Below, in pieces: positions 11,419 through 22,391 of a stretch of DNA of 64,000 nucleotides (position 1 is its first letter; every line of letters begins with the position of its first letter). The notes under the pieces were generated by a model. The model did no database searches, had not been told where the DNA came from, and saw nothing but the letters and a program-made list of their open reading frames with translations. The position numbers were made by a program, and so were the translations under genes. Source of the DNA: Hyaloperonospora brassicae (Eukaryota > Oomycota > Peronosporomycetes > Peronosporales > Peronosporaceae); assembly GCA_947650285.1 (NCBI GenBank), contig CANTFL010000235.1, positions 1 through 64,000 on the forward strand. The letters run 5' to 3'.

Positions 11419-12242
11419 TTATTCTTTCTTGAACAACCGTCCGACCATTACTCTTTCATATGCTAACACCCGCCAGTCGTGATACTTCTTCGCATAAAAT
11501 CTGACGTAACCGTCGTCTCGTGGTAGCACTTCGTGTGGTAGCCATAGCAAGACTGTAACGTGTGCTGGACACGAAGCACTTCTCTTCGAGATGTTCGTCA
11601 GATGTACTCTCGTTACCGTCCCTTTCATATTGTATATCAATGTCAGTATGAGTGTTGGTAGTCGACGGATCCATAGCTCACGAGTCGATTTGCTGGGCTG
11701 TTTCCGTTGCAGCCGGAACTCTTCATACAACCGGATCTCGACATCCAATGAGCTTGCCGGGCCTCCGGCGATCTCATTTACGTATGTGGTGTCGTCGAAT
11801 TCTCTCGCCGACCTCAATAGAGGTATGGCAATTTCGTTTAGAAGATTGGTCGTCGCGTTGAACAAGTTCATTCGGATACCGTATGGTATTATAAATTCCG
11901 TCCCGAGGATGAGGTCCACCCCCGCATGATGTGCATAATTCACACTTCAAATTGATAAACCACTTACCATCCTAGAGTGATCCTCACTGTAATCGGTGAC
12001 GTGGTGACGACCTTCGACTTTCCGATTCCTTGGACGTCAATTTGTTTGCGATGGTCTTGAGTCGTCGTAATCGTACGTCTTAGCGAATGTTTCGGTAATG
12101 GCCGAAATGTTAGCGCCTGTATCCAGCATAATTTTGCTCGTTCATCATTGACAGCGCTCATGACTAGCGCTATCATCCGTACTCGTTGTTTGAATTTCCT
12201 CGACAACCACCATCTCAATCGTTCTCCTGATAATAGCTTCAA
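11419..12242 (-). pseudogene. Ty3/gypsy aspartic protease region, broken
   Basis: The minus-strand segment 11,964-12,242 ends in DVQGIGKSKVVTTSPITVRI. The next segment (11,419-11,943) starts with HHAGVDLILGTEFIIPYGIR, a typical protease C-terminal block (VDLILGTxF-IP-GIR). The retroviral-type protease cuts the Gag-Pol polyprotein. The active-site DTGA triad region maps near 12,110-12,120 and is not clean, and the gene is split by frameshifts. The position between gag and RT supports the call. Confidence 0.6.
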
Positions 12243-12245
12243 TTT

Positions 12246-14330
12246 TTAAGGCGTACCCATTTTAGGACACGGTCTTCTGTTTGTATCCATCCTTGCGATT
12301 GACCGGCCTTCACCATCATCCAAATCATCTCGTTCTATATCTTGTTGTTTACCTCCCCACTCGTCGGGCCGTTGTGTATACCCAACGAAGGCAAACACAT
12401 AGTTAGCTTCCATTGCTGGTTCAACTGACTGTGGCAGCCCGATGTTATCCGACCTAGTCAGAGACAGCGAGCCTGCTAGTTTAAATGGCCCGACAGGTAA
12501 TGCCATGGAGGTATTCTAGCATACTACATGTATTCATTGATGTCTTGACGAAATTGCCCAGCTTCTAAAATCATGCAAACAACTCGCACCGAATGACATC
12601 ATGCACCTGTTTACAGAATTTGCAGTGTTGTCTGCAAAAATGAGCGTCATGTCTTAGGGCACCAGATGCACCGTACAATCCGTACATGCGACGCTCTCGT
12701 GACAAATCTGTACGTTCTTGCCGATCGACTCTTTTACGTCGGCCTTACATCTTGTCCGATCTTGGTACCAGTGATACATGGTTCCGTGGGTGATCTTGAC
12801 GACCGACTTGGTTTCGTATTTGACTTACATCTGCTCCTCGATCCATCCAGCCCGAGTCAGAGTCGGAACCGTAGTCAATCAGGTGTTATCGTGCACTTCC
12901 ATCACTCGAAGAATTGTACAAGTTGTTTTACGGCTCCATCTGCGCTCGTCGAGCGCTGCTCGCAGATCTTCTATGGAACGTGCCACAAGGGTGACGCGTC
13001 GAATATAGTCATATTTTCGGTTGTTGTTCCAGCCAGATTGACCGTGTCGTTCATCACCGTAATTGATCCGACCGTCACTCCGACGATCAGGTTGGCCACT
13101 TTGGCGATCGTCGAACCTTGAATCACGTCTAGGTTTGATCCTACGAAGACCATAATCCCTTTCCCTCCGTCGGCCATCCCGTGTCTCTCTCTTATGGCGA
13201 CTTAGCTTGTGTTCGGAATTCATGCGGGCACGCTGTTTGTTTTGCTTCTCGCCGATGAATCGATGAATGATGCTTTTTTGCACGCTGGATATCATCGAGT
13301 CGTTGGGAATAGATCCGATCCATTAGATCTTCGTCACCGCAGATAAACAGGAAGTGTTCGACGTGGTTGGCAGCATCCACTTCTCCTTTCTCATACTGAT
13401 ACTGCGCCGTCCGTGTATAACCGTTCAGTCGTAGCAGGAAATCGCACACGTGCTCAGTCTCACCACACTTCGCTGAGTGAAACCTCTACCTCGCAGACTG
13501 GTCGAACTGCGAGTAGTGGTAGTTTATATAAGCTTTAATGGGCAGCTTCCGCTACCGCTGAGACTTGTTCGAGAGTTGTCGATACCAACTCTTGGCCGCT
13601 TTGTCCAGGCATAGCGAAAAAGGCTCGCACCACTCGTCTTGCGGGTGGCACGTCCCTTTCATTTCGTAGGTGAACTTTTTGATCCATTGCAAAGCATCGT
13701 CTGAACGATAACGCTTCCCTCAAACCTAGCGATCTTTTCTAACGGCGCATGTGCGCGTATTTATATGACGTGGCCTCTTTTACTTTTAGCATCACCGTAT
13801 CTCAACTGTCTTTTAAGGCTATCTTGACCACTAATCGGCCTCTAGATGATCGTTGTACGCGTCTTCATCTTCTTCGTAGTACTCATCACCTGTCGTCACC
13901 TCCATTTCTCTTTATACCTTGGTCGTGGAGTCTCCATCGTCCGTGAAGTGCGCGGTGGTGTGATCATGTGAGCGTTATCTTGGTACGGTGGGCCTTTCTC
14001 CCTCGAAAAGGCTCCACGTTTTGGGCCTAAGGTTTTGGCAGCGGTGCGTTCGCCGGTCCCATGTCTTCAACTCCTCGCACGACTTGCTAATCGATGAATG
14101 GTGACGGTCTCTTTTCTTCCACGAGCACAATGTCCGCCTGAGCTCGACGATTCAACGGAACGAAAGACTTCGTTACGCCTTGCAGCCCGAACACATCCTT
14201 CAGCTTACGCTTCCACCTCACCAACTTGCTGCCTGCCAAGCGAACCTTCAATATTGATGACATCAGCTTCGTGGGCATTATTTTGCACTTATACCCCATT
14301 GCTTGCAGAAGCAGCACCGCGCTGTCGGTA
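12246..14330 (-). pseudogene. Ty3/gypsy gag, broken
   Basis: Minus-strand pieces run 14,317-14,087, 13,723-13,535, 13,449-13,192, 13,295-12,879 and about 12,700-12,560. The 13.4 kb piece has a helical capsid-like pattern (CDFLLRLNGYTRTAQYQ, DAANHVEHFLFICGDEDLMD). It is followed by an Arg/Asp-rich stretch (RRERDYGLRRI, RQSGQPDRRSDGR) and a CCHC-like zinc knuckle near 12,600-12,660 (CKFCKQVHDVIRC). Gag would form the particle that packages the element RNA. Numerous stops break it. Confidence 0.6.
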
Positions 14331-15040
14331 GGATGTCTATTAGCTCATTGCCCAGGTTCGCCCACGTCGATTGGTATGCTGACTTTGACATGAACAGTTG
14401 GATTTAGAGACAATTCTTCATTTCATCGACAATTCGGCACAAAGCCCAATTTGCCATACATCGTATTTCTGGGGGCTATCGGGGGGGGGGGCTCACCAGG
14501 GATCACACCTTGAGTACCGTCTTCTTCTTCATCGCGATCGTCGACCTGACGTCTAGAAACCCGCAAGGATTGCTGTCGTGGCCCGCGTGCAGCGAACGTT
14601 CTCCCGCTTCATGGCTGGATATAGCGGAATGGTTGTCATCAGCTATCTCATCCTCCTCACTATCTTGGTCACTCTCTCCGAAGTCGTCAAAATTATTGGC
14701 TCGATCCACCCTTGCGTTTGCGTGGGTGATGATCGATGTTGCCAAGTTCGAATTAGCACGCAAGGTCCTTCCAATTGTCGACGGGATCGTGTCGCTTGCG
14801 CATTATCTTTCGATGATTATAATAAACCCTTGGTTGATTGGTAATTGCTAAAACAATCGCACACCCTGATTTTACGGGTCGTGGCATCAGTTGTGGTATA
14901 GCAGTTAGTCATATATATATGGAAATACAGTTTCAACGTAACAACACAACAATCGCTGAGCTTGTCGGAGCAGCTGGGCTTGTTCTTCGGGTCAGTTCCT
15001 TCGCGGTTCGCCCCTACGGGATCAGTTGTGGCTCTCGCCT
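14331..15040 (-). other. Gypsy 5' leader and possible gag N-terminus
   Basis: This lies between the primer-binding-like site and recognisable gag. An acidic minus-strand frame (14,503-14,763) contains DDFGESDQDSEEDEIADDNH and may be the start of gag. A G-tract of about 10 bases lies near 14,480. The blocks CATCAGTTGTGG (near 14,885) and GATCAGTTGTGG (near 15,020) are a short repeat. Confidence 0.35.
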
Positions 15041-15052
15041 AGCTGAATACCA
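15041..15052 (-). other. Probable primer binding site (initiator-Met tRNA type)
   Basis: The minus strand reads TGGTATTCAGC, close to the TGGTATCAGAGC used by elements primed with initiator methionine tRNA. It begins exactly where the alignment of the two LTR copies predicts that the LTR ends, which is independent support. The match to tRNA is imperfect. Confidence 0.45.
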
Positions 15053-15806
15053 TCAATTACTCACACTCCTTTCCAGAAAACTGCCTGAGCTCATCAGTTT
15101 CCGTTCCTACAATCCTGTGACCACTTACCAATGGGTAGACGTCGGCGTTTCCACGCTTTTAAAGGTCACCGGACGCAGCACAAACCCACCTGGAAGACTT
15201 ACAGTGCTCTTGGTTAAAGGTCCACCGGCTCGTCGCTTGACGGTTCTTTCGATAGTGCCTTCTACCGGGTGAACGGCTCGCCGTGCGACGAGACTTATCT
15301 TTCGCTGAGAGCGAGTAATTCCCACCCCGGGCCGACTTAACTCCTGGCGCTTCCAATCAAGACCTCTACAAGCTATGCTCCTCGAGGCTCGACAGCGGGC
15401 ATAATCCAGACCACGCAGGGACTTAACTCAAAAGTGTACACGTGTCTTGGACTTGGAAAATTCTGCTCTGTATTGCGTATCTCTTATTCTCTTTGCGATT
15501 GGAAAATGACCCTTATGTAGTTCTCCTATATCCTCCTCGTCGTCCTATAGTTATATCTGGTGGGATGGACAATTTATCATCTTGCTCTCTCGCCGAGTCT
15601 TACCTCGACTAGCCTTTCCTCGTCAAAGATTCCCACGTCGAGTCTTTCCACGTCGAGTCTTCCCTCGTCAAATCTTCCCTCGTCGAATCCTCTCTCGTCG
15701 AGTCTTGATTCGTCAGATTTTGACACGCTGAGGCTTCTCTCGTTGGGTTTACCACTCCTATAATCATGTCAATTGTAGGAAATACTACGTTAGGAAATTC
15801 CCTACA
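15053..15806 (-). repeat. 5' LTR of the gypsy element (copy A)
   Basis: On the minus strand it begins TGTAGGGAATTTCC at 15,806 and ends at about 15,053 next to the primer-binding-like site, 754 bases in all. It aligns with copy B at a near-constant offset of 742-755 bases: shared blocks are CTGCCTGAGCTCATCAG (15,076 and 15,831), AGGTCAC (15,165 and 15,917) and AGACCTCT (near 15,360 and 16,107). Its start is also matched by bases 1-48. It carries a 15-base minisatellite near its upstream end. Confidence 0.65.
15586..15740. repeat. 15-base minisatellite inside LTR A
   Basis: About nine or ten head-to-tail units vary around CCTCGTCGAGTCTTC. Because the period is 15 it stays open in all frames and creates artefactual Ser/Thr-rich (plus strand) and Asp-Ser-Thr-Arg-Glu (minus strand) reading frames. 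It lies in the upstream (U3-like) half of the LTR, where promoter signals would be expected. I see no equivalent array in copy B. Confidence 0.7.
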
Positions 15807-16424
15807 CCACACAACTATGCCCCCAACGGTCTGCCTGAGCTCATCAGCCACGAAACCTCTTACTTCTTGAGACTTCACAACAGGGGTGAAAGCCAAAGCT
15901 ATGAGGGCTTTACAGGTCACTGGGTACAGTGTAAACCCGTCTGGAAGATTCACGGTGCCCTCGACTGAGGCCCACTCAGACATTTTTTGTAGAAATCGGT
16001 GCTGTCTACCAAGACTCACCGGCTCGTCGACGACGAGACTACTTCTTTTGCAGGTATCGAGTACCAACTATTGATCAAATTAAGATCTTGGCGCTAAAAG
16101 TCGAGACCTCTTCACGAAATGTCTCTCAAGGTTCGACGGCACGCACAATGAAGCCCGCTCAGGGGATTAACTTGAGTGTACGAGTGTCTTAGACTTACTT
16201 TATTCTGCACTGTATTAATTTATCACCTTTGCTATACCGTGGAGCCTGTGTGGGTGGTGTATACTTTTTCTAGTAGCTTACACACATACTTGATGAACGG
16301 ACGTACGATCTTGTACCTCTTTACAGCGTAAACGCGAGTTTGGCAACCTGCAGTTCGCCAGCCTCCAGTTCACTGTCAGTTTACTGTCACCTTGTATAGA
16401 AAGTCGCTAGGCACTTTTTCTACA
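15807..16424 (-). repeat. Second, diverged LTR abutting the first (copy B)
   Basis: The minus strand starts TGTAGAAAAAGTGCC at 16,424, a diverged form of the copy A start, and runs to 15,807 directly against copy A. The shared blocks and constant offset show common ancestry, but identity is clearly low. It lacks the minisatellite, which largely accounts for its shorter length (618 bases). Two LTRs in tandem can arise from insertion of one element beside an older solo LTR, or from unequal recombination. Confidence 0.5.
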
Positions 16425-18840
16425 CCACGACCGAAACCAAAACACAAATATTTATGACTTGTATTTAGTGTGTCTGCTAAACATTCTAAATGGAAGACAC
16501 ATATTAACATGCACGCGTGAAATTTACCTCCGGTTAGGACCTTTAGGATGTTGAAGTAAATGAAGGTTGCTTACGTCGGCATAGATGATCGTTCATACAT
16601 TCATTGGCCTTAATCGCGAGATATTTCAAGACAACATACCTGCAACTGGACGCAACGCAAGACAATAACTCGAGACGAGTTAGTCGGTTAGATTACACCT
16701 TATTCGAGGTCGATATCAGCACGATTGAATACAACTAGCAGGCAAATATCGGCGACTATTGGGATTGAGCATTCGAAAATCATCGTAGAGATATTCCCAT
16801 ATGATTGATCCAACCAATTCCATTTTTGTCATGAAGGTCTAGATCATACGATTTCTATCCAAGAGATTACAAGTCTACCGACTATAGGGCACACAAATTA
16901 TCAAAAGTATGTTTTCAGCACACGAATTCGAATTACTCGCACCAATAGTCGACAGTCTGCAGTGAACCTCCCAAAAGACCGATATATAATGAGCTCGTCT
17001 ATCATGTGTGATGGCCACGCCGATCCTGTGACCAGGAAATTTAATCGTAAGATGAGCTGTCTCGCGGCCTTAGTCTCACCTATATTGCCCAGGTTGATAT
17101 CATGTGGTGAGAAAGTGAACCATTCTTGTGAGGTGTGTTAAAATGCAAAGCTTAGTTTTTTTTGCCGATATCATGTACCAACTCTGCAGATTCCGGTAGA
17201 GTGCAGGTTGCACATTTAATTGAGCTTCATATTCAGACATCCCGTTGACGGTCAAGATTATAAATAATCTTGTTTCGTTGATTGTTAAAATAAATTGTGC
17301 ATCTTATTGAGATTATATAGTCGATCACACAGAGCATGATGTATCCGCACATTATTCGAATCTATAAGTCCCCTGCAAACTAACGCTCAACCACAAATCG
17401 CAAGCCACGGTGAAGATTCGTCAATATGCATTCCGTGTACAAACAAATGCGTTTAAAAATGTCAGCATTTAATACCCAGAAATATGTGGTGATTTACGCG
17501 CAAATCGCATATTTGACGGAAAATTTATAGGTGCTTTTACCACTCCATGATTATGAGTAAATTTATGATTGACACTGATTTTCCAAGCCCTCAAAAATGT
17601 CGTAATCATATAGGCAGATCTCCATAGTTCAGTGTAAATATCTATACTACTAAGTCGTCCAACCGAATTTCACAGTATCTTTTGCATCGCATCAACGTGA
17701 CCGATCACCTCATCGTCGATGTTGTTACTGGTATCAGTTAACACACCATCGTGTCATAGCATCATATACATTGTCACAAGCTTGTTAGCTTGGTATCAAG
17801 TTAACATCCATCATCTATCTCTCTCCGCTTTTCTTTGATCGAGGTTGGTCCTTTTCATCTTTGGCCTTTTCATCTTGACGTGTGTATACTTGCACCGTTC
17901 AACACAATAGACAAACCGATCTCACGCATCGTCTCAGATCGGTATTATGAATCGATGTAATAGACTTCCAGGTAACTGCCGATCGCATTCGTCAGAACGG
18001 ATAGTAATCGATCCGTTCCACCCTTAAATTAGATATGTAGCGACGACACAGGCTGGTACGGATGAATAGTGTACATTACTTCAATATTTTAATGTCCTTT
18101 TTACCACACAATGGCGTGATTCTCTAACACAACGTCATCATAAGCGAAGTATGTCAATATTCATGCTATATTGCAGATGATGTTTCGTGTTTTACCATTG
18201 GCGGCAATAATATTGCAGCGGAGCTACACAGTTCCATAAGTCAGAGGAAGACTTAATGCTCTACGAGCAACTTCTGGTTCAAAGAACCCGACTCAGGGAG
18301 TCAACGAGCTCATAGAGCTTAAGGTCCCTGTTCCAGGGGACCAAACGATTCATAGAATCACAGCACAGAGTGCTATAATATTAGCTGCATTATCAAGGCG
18401 TATGCTATACTCTTAAACGATCGCAAGACGTCTTAGAAAGGCACGTGTGTTTCGCAGATTAAAAGGGAACTGAATTTGTATTTCTTCTTTGTATCGAAAA
18501 GAAGCCCTTAGAAGAACTTCCTTTATCGAGACACTAATGTTATAATTATTTACTCCTAAAAGATCACATAATTCGGTGGCTGACACACGTCAGCACTCAA
18601 CAACTGATACGGTATTTAATATCATTTTCAACGGGACTCCGTCCCTGGTGTAACCCAAACACGTTGTGTAACCCCGTTGCAACTATTCGCAGTTACTGAT
18701 TCGAAACTCATTGACTGATGCAGATCACGACAGCAGCCATTCAACCACCTATTGGTGCCGAAAGCGCTCAACGGGTGGTGAGTAAGGGATCTCCCCCTGT
18801 CGCCCTAGGTAATTAATAATTACTGCAGTCCAGGTGCTGC
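16425..18840. other. AT-rich tract nearly free of open frames
   Basis: I find no open frame of 60 codons on either strand for about 2.4 kb, unlike the rest of the window, and the composition is visibly AT-richer. There are no gene motifs. Near 17,791 the sequence TGGTATCAAG resembles a primer binding site preceded by an LTR-like end, so part of this may be a dead Ty1/copia LTR and leader. It is probably old transposon sequence or intergenic DNA. Confidence 0.4.
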
Positions 18841-19486
18841 CAATTCAATATCCTTTGAGATTAGTGCAATGTCTTAAACCAATCTCTGGTACGTACTGCT
18901 CTTTACTACCGCCAAGGAAAATCGGTACTGAGCATACAGCCACTCTGCAGAAAGAATATGTCGAAGCATAAGATCCTCTAAAGTGCATTATCCCTCGCTG
19001 TGGTAGGAGTGTATGTAAAACGGTCAAAGCCGGGTCTATGTGGCACGGATAAAAACCCGACGATGGTACCCGTTGCGTAGTGCGATAGAACCACGCATCC
19101 ATTAGCACGTACCCAAACGCAGCTTATTAATCCAAGAGGAGCGTGTAGGTGGCCTGCGCTGGAGAGGACGGTAGTTGGTCGTCACAACACACGCTGAATA
19201 ACTGTACCAAACATTATGACAAAAAGAGGGATAGCAAGGTGTCAGCCTATATATTTGTAGTACATAATGATCACTTGGGCAATGGAAAATTATATCACAT
19301 CACGTTTCTATAATTGAACATTCAGTTATTTTTATTCAATGTTGACTAGGCGCGTTCGATAGTTGACGCGCGTCTTCTACACCCTAAGTGTGACAGAGGG
19401 TTCGAGGGACCCGTACACAGAAATTTGTGTGGATAGGTCATATTTCATCATCAAAGCCGTAGGGTATCCCTTTACGTGGTAGGTGT
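18841..19486. other. Intergenic sequence before the LINE fragment
   Basis: No gene is supportable. One minus-strand frame (18,845-19,108, 87 codons) has no recognisable motif. Confidence 0.3.
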
Positions 19487-20584
19487 ATGAACGTAGGTCA
19501 TGCTAGCGATCCGCATGATGCAGGAAGAGTGCGTCGGAAGCTAAACTTCGACAATGATGGACCAGGATCCTCTAGATCCAGAAATTACCCGAGACTCACC
19601 GTCGGAGATGTTGTCAAGCAATCTTTGGACACTGGGGCTGATTTACTGAAAGCTCAGGCTGCTGTCTTCCCGGACACTCGTGATCTGTGGCGTTTTGTCG
19701 TATCGGCGACATTTCATGTCATCTTGGTCGAGCGCCTCCGCCGCATGGAAGACTCGTTTCTATCAAAGGACGCTCAGTGCCAAGTCTATCTTTCGCCGGT
19801 CGGTGCGAAGGTTTCGTGGGTCAACCTACCAGCCTGACATGGGAGAAGACGGGCACCTGTTTGCGCAGGTACGGTCAGCCTTGGCTGATACGCTCCTTTG
19901 CTCCGACAAACCTCCTTCGTTGCAAGTACGGCCTATCAAACCGTGCGCAGGCGTGCTATACCTCCTCTTTTTCGATGGCGGATCCCGCGGAAATCCAGAT
20001 CCAGGAGGAGCTGGATCTGTTATTATCCGTCTCCACGTTCCGACGCACGCTGCATGCGTTTTATAGGTATCGAGCGTGGCCTATGGCTCTGCCGATACCA
20101 CAAACAATATCGCTGAATACTAGGGGCTCGTCCACGGTCTTCGGCGAGCAAAGACCAACGGCTACTTACCCCTGCATGCCATTGGGGACAGTGCGATTGT
20201 GCTTTCGCAGCTCCGAACACGGAGCCCCCCACGCAAGCAGCACTTGGTGCGATTATTCGCAGAGACAAGCGCCATCGCTAACGATATCACTGTCTCCATC
20301 TGGGGACAGCATTATCGCACCTACAACAAAATGGCGGATCGACTGGCAAATATCGCAATGGACACAGGAGCTTCGGTTGAAGCGCACGATACTCCTAACT
20401 CGGTCTAGCCCAGGAGGCGACGACCTTCCTTGATTCTGATGTCAATCATTGGTTGGAGACCTCTCAAGCCGAACAACACGTAGTACAAGGCCCCGTCCTG
20501 ACAACGAGGAACCTAATCATCTCGAGACAGGAGGTTGCGCGCAGGCGCGCTGCTGTCCGAGACCTAGTGCTACCTAGTATATAA
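19487..20584 (+). pseudogene. 3' end of a LINE with an RNase H domain, broken
   Basis: Plus-strand pieces read FPDTRDLWRFVVSATFHVIL, then RRFRGSTYQPDMGEDGHLFA. A full set of RNase H blocks follows: LLFFDGGSRGNPDPGGAGS near 19,960-20,015 (catalytic Asp), NNIAEY near 20,105 (Glu), IGDSAIVLSQLRTR near 20,190 (Asp), and HYRTYNKMADRLANIAMDTG near 20,310-20,370. The tail EATTFLDSDVNHWLETSQAE runs on to a stop at about 20,584. RNase HI modules at the end of pol occur in several non-LTR retrotransposon groups. At least three frame changes break it, and the RT itself is not in the window. Confidence 0.65.
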
Positions 20585-22391
20585 TGTAGCGGTCACCCTG
20601 ATCACCTTGTTGCCGGGTGACAGGATATAGTAGGTCGTACGCGTAGCCAAATCTACCTCACTTACTCACTCACTCACCGTCGGAGGAAAATAGGCAGAAA
20701 CCGTTCGCGTGGTCACCCTTTCGTATAGACGTAGAGATTTTCATGATGGAGGATCACAACGTCGACAAAACCCGACCGAACACATGCTAATTTCGGCCTT
20801 CCTCTGCAATTTAGGGATGGTATGTCGGCAACGGGTTGGTGCACGTCAATGATGTTCTGCGCTATGGCAGTGTGGTTCAGCTGGAAGCAAGGAGTGTGAG
20901 CCCTCATGATATGGAGACACCCTATTCAGGTAGGATCAGCGAAGACGCATGTGCACTAGTAGTCATGCTCTCGTGACCTTCCGTTTCCAGACTGCGTGGA
21001 ATATGGCGTCAAGTAGTACATTCTATCATCCATTGAGGGTAAGGGACGACTCCATTTATCCTTTTTTGGTTGGATCAGTCTGCTCAACCGTATCGCATTC
21101 TCGCCACCACTCACCGACAGTTCCAGCTTTCAGCTCTTATCTTTACATATCATGCTGAAATGACTACACCCTCTTCCGCGATCCACGATTGGACGTTGAT
21201 CATTGTAGATGCGTTCTGTCATTTTGGCACCACGAAAGGAAGGACACGTGAAGTTGAGACCAGTGCCGGTAGTAATTCCTGAATACTTGACGAGTTCGGG
21301 CTTGCTGAATCAATACGCGACGAATCTTAGGAGGCCAGATATGTATGTTGCTTGACGAGTCAAAACGTCGACGAGCCTTCGGAGATCAGCTATTTATTTT
21401 TCTTGACCTACATGTAGAAGTGGGAGAAGGACCGAGAGTCACACTAGTGGCTTCCACGACGCTAAGTCAGAATCGAAGACTTGCTTGAATACAAAAAGCG
21501 CATCTCTGCCTACACGATCATTTTTTCCGTGTATAGACAGATGACGTTTTGCGAAGACACGTCAAGCTGGAGAGATAGATGCACATCAGACAAAATGGCC
21601 TCCCTGGCGCGATTGCGGTGAACAACGCGCTGGCTCAGACTTGCCTCTAGCATGCGATAGCAGTCTTGAACATATTCAACGTACGACCGGAGTTTATAGG
21701 CGGTGAGTATGTGTTGCATGGTTGGCCTCCAAACATCATGCGAGGTACTAAAATGCGCAGACCTGCTGTGCGGTGCTATCGCCTCAAGGGTGCGTGGCCG
21801 TAGCAAAAACAGTAGGGGGCGTACCAGTTGCACAAGAAAGTTGCGAGTGCAGATCACAAGCTCTTTCCGACAGATTCTTCTGTTTTCGATATGGCCACTC
21901 AAACTTCCTGCTTCCTAATGGTCATTTCCTGGCTGGCCACTGTCTTGTTACAGGGTTTGTCAGGACGCTGGTAATGGCGAAGCCGAAACAACGTGTCGCT
22001 GCCCGGTTCGAACAAAACGCCGTCAAAGCTGCAAAGCTGCAATCTCTGTCTCGTAAGCACGTGTGCTTGCACAAGAAAGAGCAATGCTTCGACTGGCTTA
22101 ACGGCCTTTTTGCTAGAAGTGTTGGCCGTTAGAATACCGGAAGATTGGGGATTGCAAGCGACGGTATTTCAATGTCCGTGCAGTCACATCGGAGTATTAA
22201 GAATGAGCTCTCACCTTCACAGAAATTGTACTGTTACTGCTTGCTGATTGTTGTGGTACGGAAGCTGACCGTACAAAAGCCATAAAACAATGAGCCTGCC
22301 GTCACAGAAATTGTACTGTTGCTGCTGGTGCTGGCGTTCGAATGCGCAAAGGATGGACAGGCTGTTTCTAGTGAGGGAGCATGTGCCAGCT
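20585..22391. other. Intergenic region downstream of the polymerase delta gene
   Basis: I see no convincing gene. The part after 20,585 is probably the LINE 3' untranslated region (TCAC repeats near 20,660). A 25-base direct repeat (TCACAGAAATTGTACTGTT-CTGCT) occurs at about 22,217 and 22,303. A minus-strand frame (21,902-21,510, no ATG at its 5' end) looks mildly protein-like but has no motif. Confidence 0.35.
21974..22132 (+). CDS. Small basic ORF, uncertain
   Basis: An ATG frame of 52 codons begins MAKPKQRVAARFEQN and ends SVGR. The N-terminal half is strongly basic and helical (repeated Ala/Lys/Gln). I do not recognise it. It could be a small nuclear or ribosomal-type protein, or chance: the same bases are also open on the minus strand. 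There is no supporting context. Confidence 0.15.
   Translation: MAKPKQRVAARFEQNAVKAAKLQSLSRKHVCLHKKEQCFDWLNGLFARSVGR

Noticed and set aside
15560..15763. Ser/Thr-rich proteins on both strands near 15.6 kb
   Set aside because: They are products of the 15-base minisatellite within an LTR.
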